24,334 nucleotides of DNA from Phycisphaerales bacterium UBA3190 (GTDB lineage Bacteria; Planctomycetota; Phycisphaerae; Phycisphaerales; UBA1924). This document shows positions 1 to 6,645 of the stretch, piece by piece (position 1 is the stretch's first letter; the number at the start of each line of letters is the position of its first letter). Location: the NCBI GenBank assembly GCA_002364005.1, contig DEXG01000004.1:21357-45690 (forward strand), read 5' to 3'. The translations under genes and the position numbers were made by a program. The notes beneath the pieces were generated by a model. It was given only the letters and a program-made list of their open reading frames with translations. It was not told the DNA's origin and searched no databases.

Positions 1-306
1 GCAGCAAAGAAGACCACAGCTCGCAAGAGCCCGGTCCGTAAGACCACGGCTAAGAAGACCACTGCTCGCAAGGTAACCACCCGCAAGCCCGTCGCTCGCA
101 AGACCACCGCGAAGAAGACCACGGCTCGGAAGCCCGCGGCACGCAAGACCGTTGCGAAGAAGAGCACGGCACGCAAGACCACCGCTCGCAAGAGCCCGGT
201 CCGCAAGACCGCTCGCAAGACCACCGCACGCAAGGCGGTTGCTGGTCGCATCACACGCAAGCCCGCGGCACGCAAGACCACCACGCGTCGCCGACGCGCT
301 GCCTGA
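1..306 (+). CDS. Histone H1-like Lys/Arg-rich repeat protein (3' part)
   Basis: Frame 1 is open from the window edge to a TGA at 304-306, giving 101 residues; the start lies upstream of the window. The sequence is almost entirely short basic repeats of the ARKTTAKK, ARKSPVRK and RKPAARK type, ending in RRRRAA. Such Ala/Lys/Thr/Pro repeats resemble the C-terminal tail of histone H1 and of bacterial H1-like proteins (Hc1/Hc2, HctB type), which bind and compact DNA without a fixed fold. The function is inferred from composition only. Any globular N-terminal domain would be outside the window. A strong intrinsic terminator follows about 50 nt downstream. The repeats are also DNA-level repeats, so copy number may vary between strains. 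A ribosomal or other nucleic-acid-binding basic tail is the alternative. Confidence 0.8.
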   Translation, partial: AAKKTTARKSPVRKTTAKKTTARKVTTRKPVARKTTAKKTTARKPAARKTVAKKSTARKTTARKSPVRKTARKTTARKAVAGRITRKPAARKTTTRRRRAA

Positions 307-354
307 TCGGACCCACCTTCCGATCACGCCTCTCTCTTTGTTTGAAACCACGGC

Positions 355-387
355 AACGCCGATCCTCACGGATCGGCGTTGTTGTTT
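355..387 (+). terminator. Intrinsic terminator of the H1-like gene
   Basis: A perfect 11-bp stem, AACGCCGATCC with GGATCGGCGTT around a TCAC loop, is followed by the T-rich run GTTGTTT. It sits about 50 nt after the stop codon of the H1-like gene. Confidence 0.85.
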
Positions 388-499
388 CTGTGCCTGCTGA
401 TCCCGATAACAGCCAATGTTCTTACTGTGCGAGCGTTATCAGGCGCTGCGTGAGATATAACCCGCACAGACCACCCTCAAACGCTCTCCCGACTCGCCG

Positions 500-522
500 A
501 AGTACTTGTGCTTCAAGCACTT
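500..522. promoter_or_regulatory. Near-perfect inverted repeat upstream of the first sorting-tail gene
   Basis: AAGTACTTG and CAAGCACTT are separated by 5 nt (TGCTT) with one mismatch between the arms. It lies 72 nt before the start codon at 595. It could be an operator or a leader hairpin; no regulator can be named. Confidence 0.3.
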
Positions 523-594
523 GGGTGTATGTTTACCCCGTCGCCGTGGCCGAGTCGCCGCGGTGAGTCGAACAGATCACAGGAGGAGAGAGAT

Positions 595-1275
595 ATGAAG
601 AACAAGATTGCATTCACCATCGTTTGTGCAGCCATGGCCGGTACCGCAGCAGCTGATACCGTTGACGCCAAGTACACCGGGATCGCCGGCGGCGGCAGTG
701 CCATGCACTTGAGCGTTTCGGGTTCAACCTACTACGCCGGGCACATGAAGCACACCATCACCTCGGGTGCTCGTCAGGGCGAGAGCTTCTCGTCATTCTG
801 CATCGACTTCGCAGAGACCGCACACTCGGGCGTCAGCAAGACCTACGACATCATCGACATCGCTGATGCACCGATGCCCGGCACGCCCTACGGCCAGACG
901 ATTGCCGACCAGATCAACGCGGTTGTTGCCAATGCCGTGCAGTTGGGCTGGATCGACAACAAGCTCCAGGCTGATGCGAACCAGACCGATTACCTCGCCA
1001 AGATGGGTGCCATCCAGGCCGCGATCTGGGAAGCATTTGGCAGCGACATCAATGTTGGCCACAACGCGACTTCCAACGCACTCGAGACCTACTACAACAC
1101 CCTGACTGATGCGAACACCTTCGACGGCCAGCTGCGTGTGAACGGGCTGCGGGCCATGGTTGCCGACGGCCAGCAGGACATGCTCTATGTCGTGCCCCTG
1201 CCCCCGGCCGCATTCGCTGGTCTGGGTCTGCTCGGCTCGATCGCCGGCGTCCGCACGATCCGTCGCCGCAAGTAA
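595..1275 (+). CDS. Secreted thioester-domain-like protein with VPLP-CTERM sorting tail (paralogue 1)
   Basis: A 226-residue protein. The ATG at 595 is chosen over an upstream in-frame start because a clear AGGAGGAG site lies just before it and a signal peptide starts there (cleavage likely after GTAAA, about residue 20). The tail VPLPPAAFAGLGLLG, about ten further residues and a terminal RRRK have the layout of PEP-CTERM/VPLPA-CTERM sorting signals: motif, hydrophobic helix, basic cluster. These are processed by an exosortase or archaeosortase-like enzyme. The body has FCID (Cys69) and AIQAAIW (Gln141), which match the Cys and Gln positions of thioester/TQXA domains, where the two side chains form an internal thioester used for covalent adhesion. 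Thioester formation here is an inference. It has its own terminator and closely related paralogues at 2262 and 3227. Confidence 0.85.
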   Translation: MKNKIAFTIVCAAMAGTAAADTVDAKYTGIAGGGSAMHLSVSGSTYYAGHMKHTITSGARQGESFSSFCIDFAETAHSGVSKTYDIIDIADAPMPGTPYGQTIADQINAVVANAVQLGWIDNKLQADANQTDYLAKMGAIQAAIWEAFGSDINVGHNATSNALETYYNTLTDANTFDGQLRVNGLRAMVADGQQDMLYVVPLPPAAFAGLGLLGSIAGVRTIRRRK

Positions 1276-1311
1276 TCTTTTCACTCGAAACACTTCCTGT
1301 CTACAGACTCG

Positions 1312-1348
1312 GCACACACCCCGCTTACCCCCGGGGTGTGTGCTTTTT
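1312..1348 (+). terminator. Intrinsic terminator after paralogue 1
   Basis: A 12-bp GC-rich stem, GCACACACCCCG with CGGGGTGTGTGC and an 8-nt loop, is followed by TTTTT. It is 36 nt after the stop codon. Confidence 0.9.
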
Positions 1349-1625
1349 CATGCGCCCGCCTTTTTTGAGAATGTGAAGATAGGCAGTTTTGGCCGACCCG
1401 CGACACACCCGTGTAATATGTACCAAAATCGGGGGGTGGTTTGCCCTAATTCTCTATTCCACACTGCTTTACACGCTGTAAATCACGCTGGAGCGGCTAC
1501 ATTATGGTGGGACGAATCGGGCGTGACACCCCGACTGAATTGCGTGCGGCATAGGTGCCGCGTGCAGAGGGATTCAGTATTCGTTGACCTATGGGCAAAC
1601 AGCCCAGATCTACAGAGAGCGTGCC
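1349..1625 (+). promoter_or_regulatory. Intergenic region with a perfect 6-3-6 palindrome, before the short sorting-tail gene
   Basis: No gene was recognised in this 277-nt stretch. It contains the perfect palindrome TTTACA-CGC-TGTAAA at 1468-1482 and AT-rich patches such as TAATAT (1414-1419) and TACATTAT (1498-1505) that could be -10 elements, but no convincing -35 pairs with them. The palindrome is a plausible operator for a dimeric regulator. A promoter for the gene at 1626 must lie here because a terminator closes the upstream unit. Confidence 0.35.
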
Positions 1626-2063
1626 ATGGCTGGCCATAGAACTACTTTCAAACTTATCGTTACCGCAAGTTTCAGCACCATCGTCGCACCGGCAACGGCC
1701 CAGAGCCAGAGCATGGATTTGTTCGCGATGTCCCTGCACCAGTACCGTGCCCAGGCACAGCAGACCGACTTCGGTTCAACCATGCATCTCGAGTACACCG
1801 ACCACGGCACCGAGCCCAGTTCAATCTCCGTGCTCCTCAGCGACTCGAGCAATCAGCGAGGCGGCTTCCACACGCCGGGTATGAGCAACACAACCACCGG
1901 CATTCAGCGTGGAAACCAGCAGCACGGGATCAATGCCCGCGAGCTGTTCTCGCCCAAGACCGACGAGCTGTTTGTGGTCCCCCTGCCTCCGGCAGCGTTC
2001 GCGGGCTTCGGCTTGCTCGCAGGTGTGGCTGGTGTGCGATACATGCGTGGCATCAAAGACTGA
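1626..2063 (+). CDS. Short secreted protein with VPLP-CTERM sorting tail, no recognised body domain
   Basis: A 145-residue protein. The ATG at 1626 is preferred because an AGAGAG purine stretch precedes it and the encoded N-terminus is a signal peptide ending about ATA-Q (residues 24-25). The C-terminus VPLPPAAFAGFGLLAG plus VAGVRYMRGIKD is clearly related to the tails of the neighbouring paralogues. The terminal basic run is looser (R-YM-R-GI-K instead of RRRK). The mature body is only about 90 residues, polar, rich in Gln, Ser and Thr, and lacks the FCI and AIQ.AIW thioester-like motifs. It may be a small surface or matrix component sorted by the same machinery, or a degenerated paralogue; I cannot assign a function. 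It forms its own transcription unit between two terminators. Confidence 0.75.
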   Translation: MAGHRTTFKLIVTASFSTIVAPATAQSQSMDLFAMSLHQYRAQAQQTDFGSTMHLEYTDHGTEPSSISVLLSDSSNQRGGFHTPGMSNTTTGIQRGNQQHGINARELFSPKTDELFVVPLPPAAFAGFGLLAGVAGVRYMRGIKD

Positions 2064-2140
2064 GCACGAGCCGAGTGCCTGATTGAGTCTGGTCCGCCTA
2101 GCAGCGAACCATCGACGCCCGATAACAACTCACACCCTCG

Positions 2141-2167
2141 AAAACCCCCATACTTTGGGGGTTTTTT
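2141..2167 (+). terminator. Intrinsic terminator after the short sorting-tail gene
   Basis: AAAACCCCC and GGGGGTTTT pair in a 9-bp stem around ATACTTT and run into TTTTTT. Confidence 0.85.
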
Positions 2168-2168
2168 G

Positions 2169-2203
2169 TTGGTGGTACGGGTTGATCCCCCTATATTGGG
2201 GGG
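2169..2203 (+). promoter_or_regulatory. Candidate sigma-70 promoter of paralogue 2 with palindrome around the -10
   Basis: TTGGTG (2169-2174) and TATATT (2192-2197) are spaced by 17 nt. The -10 is flanked by CCCCC on the left and GGGGGG on the right, forming a short inverted repeat centred on it. It lies immediately after the upstream terminator and about 65 nt before the start codon. Confidence 0.5.
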
Positions 2204-2261
2204 ACTTGGCAGCGATGTGTGTGCTGCCTGTTGTGTTTTTCAAGATGAGAGGTTTGAAATC

Positions 2262-2942
2262 ATGTTTCGTCAAAACAGCATTGTTGCCCTCGCGGCGACA
2301 GCAGGGATTGCGTTCTGCGCATCAGCAGACACCGTCGATCTCAACTACATCGGCGTTGCCGGTGGGAACGGCGCGGCTCAGGCGCGTATCGGTTCGAGCA
2401 CCTACTACGCAGGTCATATGAACCACACCATCACCAGCGGCAGCCAGGCAGGCCAGTCGTACTACACCTTCTGCATCGAAGTCGGTGAGTACGCAAGCAA
2501 CGGCTCGGCAACCTACGAGATCGTCGATCTCGCAGACGCGCCCGACCCAGGACTGAGCTACGGGCAGGCCAAGGCCGACGCGGTCAACGCGATCGTCGCC
2601 AATGCCCACGCACTGGGTTGGATCGATGGCAAGCTGCAGGCCGACTCGAACCAGTCGGACTACCTCGCCAAGATGGGTGCGATTCAGGCCGCGATCTGGG
2701 AAGCCCTCGGGCACGACTTCCAGGTCAACAGCGGCGCGACCAGCACCGCTCTGCGTGATCAGTACGAGATCCTCATGAATGTGAACACCTTCGACGGCAA
2801 CCGCCGCATGCACGGGCTTCGTGCTGCCGTCGCGGTTGGTCAGCAGGACCAGCTGTGGATCGTCCCCCTGCCCCCGGCCGGCTTCGCTGGTCTGGGCCTG
2901 CTCGGTGGGATCGCAGGCGTGCGGACACTCCGTCGCCGCTAA
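2262..2942 (+). CDS. Secreted thioester-domain-like protein with VPLP-CTERM sorting tail (paralogue 2)
   Basis: A 226-residue protein. The ATG at 2262 is preceded by GAGAGG with 9-nt spacing and begins a signal peptide (cleavage near CASA-D, about residue 22). It aligns with paralogue 1 along its whole length: STYYAGHMNHTITSG, then FCIEVGE (Cys71), YEIVDLADAPDPG, LGWIDGKLQAD, YLAKMGAIQAAIWEA (Gln142), and a Gly/Arg-containing segment before the tail. The tail is VPLPPAGFAGLGLLGG with a final RRR. The Cys and Gln pair is retained in the positions expected for an internal thioester (TED/TQXA type). The product is predicted to be exported, cut within the tail and held at the surface or released. 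It is monocistronic between terminators. The family resemblance to thioester domains rests on the two motifs and spacing, not on a database search. Confidence 0.85.
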   Translation: MFRQNSIVALAATAGIAFCASADTVDLNYIGVAGGNGAAQARIGSSTYYAGHMNHTITSGSQAGQSYYTFCIEVGEYASNGSATYEIVDLADAPDPGLSYGQAKADAVNAIVANAHALGWIDGKLQADSNQSDYLAKMGAIQAAIWEALGHDFQVNSGATSTALRDQYEILMNVNTFDGNRRMHGLRAAVAVGQQDQLWIVPLPPAGFAGLGLLGGIAGVRTLRRR

Positions 2943-2973
2943 GCCCGCATGTCCATCCATCTCCGACTCATTC

Positions 2974-2999
2974 CACCCCGCATCCGCGGGGTGTTTTTT
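2974..2999 (+). terminator. Intrinsic terminator after paralogue 2
   Basis: A perfect 8-bp stem, CACCCCGC with GCGGGGTG and an ATCC loop, is followed by TTTTTT. Confidence 0.9.
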
Positions 3000-3124
3000 G
3001 GTACCAATCGACGCCAACTGACAACCACGCATTGATCTGCCCGTGCCCCCCCTTTTTCAGTGGTCTGATTGACGCATATTCACACTGAATTTTGCATATT
3101 CTCCTGCGAGAGCATGAATTACGC

Positions 3125-3158
3125 TTTTTCGACTTGTGCCTTATGGGTAAAATAACCC
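3125..3158 (+). promoter_or_regulatory. Possible promoter region of paralogue 3
   Basis: The 227 nt between the preceding terminator and the start at 3227 are clearly more AT-rich than the genes. TAAAAT (3148-3153) is a candidate -10, flanked by GGGT and ACCC; the matching -35 (TTTTTC, 17 nt upstream) is poor. TTGACG at 3069-3074 is a better -35 but its nearest -10 is badly spaced. Confidence 0.25.
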
Positions 3159-3226
3159 TTGAGGGACACGGCAATCGATGTCGTGCAAATGTATTTCATT
3201 ACACTACTTTTCGAGGGAACTCTGAT

Positions 3227-3889
3227 ATGTCGAATCGTACACACATCCTGACACTTGCAGCTGCATGTGCGCTCACAACGATCGCGTCCGCCGACACCAT
3301 TGATTTGGAATACACCGGCGTGGCTGGTCCACTTACGGTGAATGTCACCGGCGAGGGCAACTACAGCGCTGGGCATATGAACCACACCATCTACTCGGGC
3401 GCAGTCGCCGTGGGTTCGTTCCAGACCTTCTGCATCGAGCTGGGCGAATACGCAAACAACGGCATTTCAACCTACGAGATCGTTGATCTGACCGACGCAC
3501 CTGATCCGGACAACAGCACGCCGTACACCCAGGCACAAGCGGACGCTGTGATCGATGTGATCGCCAAGGCTGTTTCGCTGGGCTGGATCAACTCGAGCCT
3601 GCAGAATACGGGTGCCTCAAGCGCACAAATCACCGCGATTCAGGGTGCCATCTGGGGCGCACTTTTCAGTGGCGTCACGGCATCTGGCGATGTGAACACG
3701 GCACTCAGTGCGCTGAGCAGTGAATCGCTCGATGCGGGCACTCGTAACCTCATGGCCAACCGCCTGCGTGCGGTTGTTGCCACTGGCGAGCAGGACATGC
3801 TCTATGTCGTGCCACTGCCAACTTCGGTCTGGGCAGGGCTTGGCTTGCTCGGTGGTCTGGCTGGCGTTCGCGTCGCGCGTCGCCGCTGA
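3227..3889 (+). CDS. Secreted thioester-domain-like protein with VPLP-CTERM sorting tail (paralogue 3)
   Basis: A 220-residue protein. The ATG at 3227 follows a GAGGGAAC purine stretch and starts a signal peptide (cleavage near ASA-D, about residue 22). It shares AGHMNHTIYSG, FCIELGEYANNG (Cys69), YEIVDLTDAPDPD, LGWIN and AIQGAIWGAL (Gln139) with the two upstream paralogues, so the thioester-like Cys/Gln pair is conserved although the rest has diverged. The stretch between LGWIN and the Gln motif and the segment after it differ most. The tail is VPLPTSVWAGLGLLGG, a hydrophobic segment and ARRR, a variant of the VPLPPAA motif. It is the last gene of the array and is closed by its own terminator. 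It is predicted to be exported and processed by an exosortase-like enzyme encoded elsewhere. Confidence 0.85.
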   Translation: MSNRTHILTLAAACALTTIASADTIDLEYTGVAGPLTVNVTGEGNYSAGHMNHTIYSGAVAVGSFQTFCIELGEYANNGISTYEIVDLTDAPDPDNSTPYTQAQADAVIDVIAKAVSLGWINSSLQNTGASSAQITAIQGAIWGALFSGVTASGDVNTALSALSSESLDAGTRNLMANRLRAVVATGEQDMLYVVPLPTSVWAGLGLLGGLAGVRVARRR

Positions 3890-3921
3890 TCTGTTCAACG
3901 AAACCCACTCGACAAAACAAG

Positions 3922-3947
3922 CGCTCCGCATCTGCGGGGCGTTTTTT
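3922..3947 (+). terminator. Intrinsic terminator between convergent genes
   Basis: CGCTCCGC and GCGGGGCG form an 8-bp stem (one G-T pair) with an ATCT loop, followed by TTTTTT on the + strand. On the - strand the hairpin is followed by CTTGTTTTGT, so it may also end transcription of the sulfotransferase unit coming from the right. Confidence 0.8.
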
Positions 3948-3959
3948 CATGAACCTCTT

Positions 3960-4931
3960 TCATGAACCCCGGCTGCGGACGGTCGAGCCCTGGCCACCGA
4001 CGGAGAGCTTTTCTCGGCTGAGGATTTCCTGTCGTTCTTCCTCGGTGGGCAGCTCGGTTGGGAACTCGTAGCCGTTGATCCGCATCTCTTCTTCGACGAT
4101 GGGTTTGATGCGCTGGATGACCTCGGGGTCGAGGCGCTTCCATTTGTCCTGGCTTGAGGTGTCGGCCTGCTGCGCCACCTCGTCGAGGATCTGTTGGTCA
4201 ACACCGAGCCCCACATGCTCGCACATCTGGGCGAAGTACTTGGCAGGGTCGTAGATGAAATCCTCGTAGCGGATGCGGTAGACCGAGCCGGGCTCGGACC
4301 GTTCGATCTCATCGAGATCGGCGCGGCAGGTCTTGCTCGCCTGAACCCACTGCTTGGCGATTAGCTCTTCGATCGTCAGCTTCTTCTTGTCCTCGTAGAT
4401 CCCCGGGTAGCGCACGCCCCAGATGGAGACATGCTTCTTGCGCAGCACGCGTTTGCGAAAGTTGTCGTGCAGCAGCCGCCAGGCGTAGTAGTGGAGCTGG
4501 GTGTTGGGTGTCTCTTGCAGGCGGGTCTTGAACTGGTTCTTGTTGAGCACATTCTGCCAGCGGAACTCGCTGCTGGACATCTGCGAGAGCGGGTTGCGCA
4601 GCAGGTAGATCAGGCGCGACTCGGGGAAGATCTCGTGGACATATGGCACCCGCATGATGTTCGACGGGGTTTTCTCCATGACCCGTCGCCCGGCATGCTC
4701 ACGCTGGTATCTGAGGATGCGTTTGCGGATGTACCGCTTGACCTTTGGCGAGGCGTCGTCGCGCGTGAATCGATCGTGCTTGCGTCCCGGCGCGGCGTAG
4801 GCCCAGACCGTGCGTGGCTCGAACCAGGTGCAGACCTCGTCGCTGAGCCCGAAGAAGCCCTGGATCATCGATGTGCCCGAACGCACATTGCCAAGCAGGA
4901 TGATCGGTGGCTTGAGTTCACTATCGGACAT
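3960..4931 (-). CDS. PAPS-dependent sulfotransferase family protein
   Basis: A 323-residue cytosolic protein with no signal peptide. The N-terminal GNVRSGTSMIQ (about residues 14-24) is the 5'-phosphosulfate-binding loop of the Sulfotransfer_3/Sulfotransfer_1 fold. EKTPSN (86-91) is typical of this family, and RLIYLLRNPLSQMSSS (106-121) is the 3'-phosphate-binding segment with Arg112 and a Ser. RYEDFIYDP further on is another common element. It would transfer sulfate from PAPS to a hydroxyl or amine, with a glycan as the likely acceptor given the polysaccharide genes in the window (inference). The ATG at 4931 is preceded by AGGAGCG. It is the last gene of a probable - strand operon, 21 nt after the DUF1450 gene. 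The C-terminal tail past residue 300 is basic and low in complexity. Confidence 0.9.
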   Translation of the reverse strand: MSDSELKPPIILLGNVRSGTSMIQGFFGLSDEVCTWFEPRTVWAYAAPGRKHDRFTRDDASPKVKRYIRKRILRYQREHAGRRVMEKTPSNIMRVPYVHEIFPESRLIYLLRNPLSQMSSSEFRWQNVLNKNQFKTRLQETPNTQLHYYAWRLLHDNFRKRVLRKKHVSIWGVRYPGIYEDKKKLTIEELIAKQWVQASKTCRADLDEIERSEPGSVYRIRYEDFIYDPAKYFAQMCEHVGLGVDQQILDEVAQQADTSSQDKWKRLDPEVIQRIKPIVEEEMRINGYEFPTELPTEEERQEILSREKLSVGGQGSTVRSRGS

Positions 4932-4952
4932 GCGTTCGCTCCTGGATCGGTT

Positions 4953-5201
4953 TCAGTCGTCCTGATCCTTTTCGGCAGAAGCGGGGGTGTCTCTGCTGTG
5001 ATCGAGTATTTCTTCGTACGAATCGCCCTCGATAAGCCGGTTCTCGACCTCGAGGAAGCGGGTCTCAAAGCAGCGGGTGCAGTTGCCAAGGCACCCGATG
5101 CACTCGTACCCCTTCGCGATCAGATCGTTCCGCTCGGCGAGTGTGTGCGGGTTGTTCACGCAGAAGCGTACCCTTTGCGGTTTGGCTGGCTCATCAGACA
5201 C
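4953..5201 (-). CDS. DUF1450 (YuzB-like) small cysteine-rich protein
   Basis: An 82-residue protein with a GTG start at 5201. RFCVNN (Cys14), then CIGCLGNCTRC (Cys34, Cys37, Cys41, Cys44), then LEVENRLIEGDSYEEIL, match the layout of DUF1450/YuzB proteins: FCxxN, GCLGxCxxC, VNGExVxGDTPEEL. The cysteines suggest metal or Fe-S binding or a thioredoxin-like fold of the 2Fe-2S ferredoxin type; the family has no established function. The C-terminus is acidic and unrelated to the domain. It lies 30 nt downstream of the S74-protein gene and 21 nt upstream of the sulfotransferase gene, so it is probably co-transcribed. No strong Shine-Dalgarno precedes the GTG, which makes the exact start uncertain. 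Confidence 0.8.
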   Translation of the reverse strand: MSDEPAKPQRVRFCVNNPHTLAERNDLIAKGYECIGCLGNCTRCFETRFLEVENRLIEGDSYEEILDHSRDTPASAEKDQDD

Positions 5202-5231
5202 ACCAGAGCATACCCATCGATCGGCTCCCGT

Positions 5232-6578
5232 TCATGGGGCCGACTGCATCTTCAGCATGATGGATTCGAGTCGATCGAGACGGGCACGCAGCTCGTCGTT
5301 CTCGGCTTGGAGGGCCTCGACCTGCTCGTTGTGCAGGTGCTGGAGTTCCTGCATGGCATCGACGACCATCGCCTCGAACCCGCGGGGGGTGAGGATGAGT
5401 GTGCCGTCGGGTGACTCGTCGACCCAATCGGGCAGGATCATCTGGACTTCCTGGGCCACGAAGCCGGTCTGGACGCCAGCCACATAGAGCCGCTCCTTCG
5501 GGTTGTTGTACTCGTATTGGACGGGGCGGAGGGCCAGCAGCGTATCGAGTGAGCCGTGCAGGGGGGTGATGTTCTTCTTGTGGCGTGCGTCGGAAAGCAC
5601 ACCCCACGGCCCGCCGCCGGGCTTGAGCGCATTGGCGGTAGCGAGGATGTTGTCGTTGAAGATGGCATTGACGCCATCGAACTGGTTGCCGTTGATCGTG
5701 GTGAATGCGGAGCTGAGTGTCAGGGTTGCGGCGGCGTTGATCGAGACCGAGGCACCGGCGTTGATGTTCGTGCTCGCGTCCGATTCGAGATCAATGTTCA
5801 ACGCGTTGAGCGTGTACCCTCCCGGATCGGTTTTCATGGTGGAGTTGTTCGTGACCAGCGAGAACTCAGCATCACTGAGCATGCTGATGTTCCCTTGGGC
5901 GGCACTGATGTCGATGTCGCCCTGCGTGCTGACGAGGTCGGCATCGCCCATGTTTGCGACGAGCGACACGCCACCCTCGGATGAGCTGATGTCGAATGAA
6001 TCCGTGGCCTGGATCCCGGTGTAGCTGAATAAGGCGCCCGACCCGCCGCTGGGCCGGATGGTCAGCCCGAGGTCATCGTCATCGAGGTTGAGTGACAGAC
6101 TGCCCAGCTCGTCGGTGCTCACGAGGTGGTTGTCGGTGATCTCGGCCAGGGGCGTGATGCGTGCGTTGAGCGCGTAGGCGGCCATGGGTGTGGCGGCGAG
6201 TCGTGCACGCGGGGAGAGCGGGATGTCTTCCTCCAGCCCGCCGGGAGGGTCGAGCAGGATGATCTGCATGTAGCGTTCATCGCCGTTGAATATGCGGTAG
6301 CCGTTGAATGTCTCGCCGAAGTCGAGCAGCACCGAGAAGCGTCCCTCGCTGTCGGGCGTGAAGGTGCGTGTGATCTCGTCCGAAACCGGGTCATCCGTCC
6401 CATTGAGTGTCGGGAAAAGGCGGAAGGTTGCGCTGAGCTGGACATCGGCGGGCATCCCGTTGTAACGCAGGTGGCCCTGGAATGTAAACGCGTTGGACGC
6501 GGGCGTGCCCTGCGCCTGGGCGCTGGTGGACAGCAACAACAGCATCAGCCCGAGGGCAAGGGTGCGGACGAATCTCAT
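5232..6578 (-). CDS. Secreted tail-fibre-like protein with C-terminal peptidase S74 chaperone domain
   Basis: A 448-residue protein. The ATG at 6578 is chosen because GGAGAGGAG precedes it and a signal peptide follows (MRFVRTLALG..., cleavage near AQA-Q). The N-terminal domain has FTFQGHLRYNGMPADV, related to the one at 12056. The middle (about 160-310) is a repetitive Ser/Asn/Asp-rich beta-helix-like stalk with many ISxxxG, LSSx and INAxA turns. The C-terminus has SDARHKKNI (Ser329), LLALRPVQYEYN, GFVAQEVQ, a MVVDAMQELQ helix and a coiled coil (QVEALQAENDELRARL). This is the intramolecular chaperone/auto-protease S74 domain of phage tail fibres and endosialidases, which trimerises and then cuts itself off before the Ser. 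It is likely a trimeric surface fibre. It is the third gene of the - strand cluster. Confidence 0.9.
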   Translation of the reverse strand: MRFVRTLALGLMLLLLSTSAQAQGTPASNAFTFQGHLRYNGMPADVQLSATFRLFPTLNGTDDPVSDEITRTFTPDSEGRFSVLLDFGETFNGYRIFNGDERYMQIILLDPPGGLEEDIPLSPRARLAATPMAAYALNARITPLAEITDNHLVSTDELGSLSLNLDDDDLGLTIRPSGGSGALFSYTGIQATDSFDISSSEGGVSLVANMGDADLVSTQGDIDISAAQGNISMLSDAEFSLVTNNSTMKTDPGGYTLNALNIDLESDASTNINAGASVSINAAATLTLSSAFTTINGNQFDGVNAIFNDNILATANALKPGGGPWGVLSDARHKKNITPLHGSLDTLLALRPVQYEYNNPKERLYVAGVQTGFVAQEVQMILPDWVDESPDGTLILTPRGFEAMVVDAMQELQHLHNEQVEALQAENDELRARLDRLESIMLKMQSAP

Positions 6579-6645
6579 GGTATGGGCTCCTCTCCGAGCC
6601 CATCGTATCAGAAGCCGACGCAGACACAAGCGTTCAGCGCGAGGC

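Noticed and set aside
595..3889. An exosortase gene in the window
   Set aside because: No multi-helix protein with exosortase Cys/Arg/His motifs was found; the sorting enzyme must be encoded elsewhere.
4431..5414. A 327-codon open frame on + across the sulfotransferase and DUF1450 region
   Set aside because: It is antisense to two genes with clear family motifs and ribosome-binding sites; its own product has no recognisable motifs and is a by-product of high GC.
5232..6578. Prophage tail-fibre region
   Set aside because: The protein has a signal peptide, and there are no tail, capsid, integrase or terminase genes nearby.
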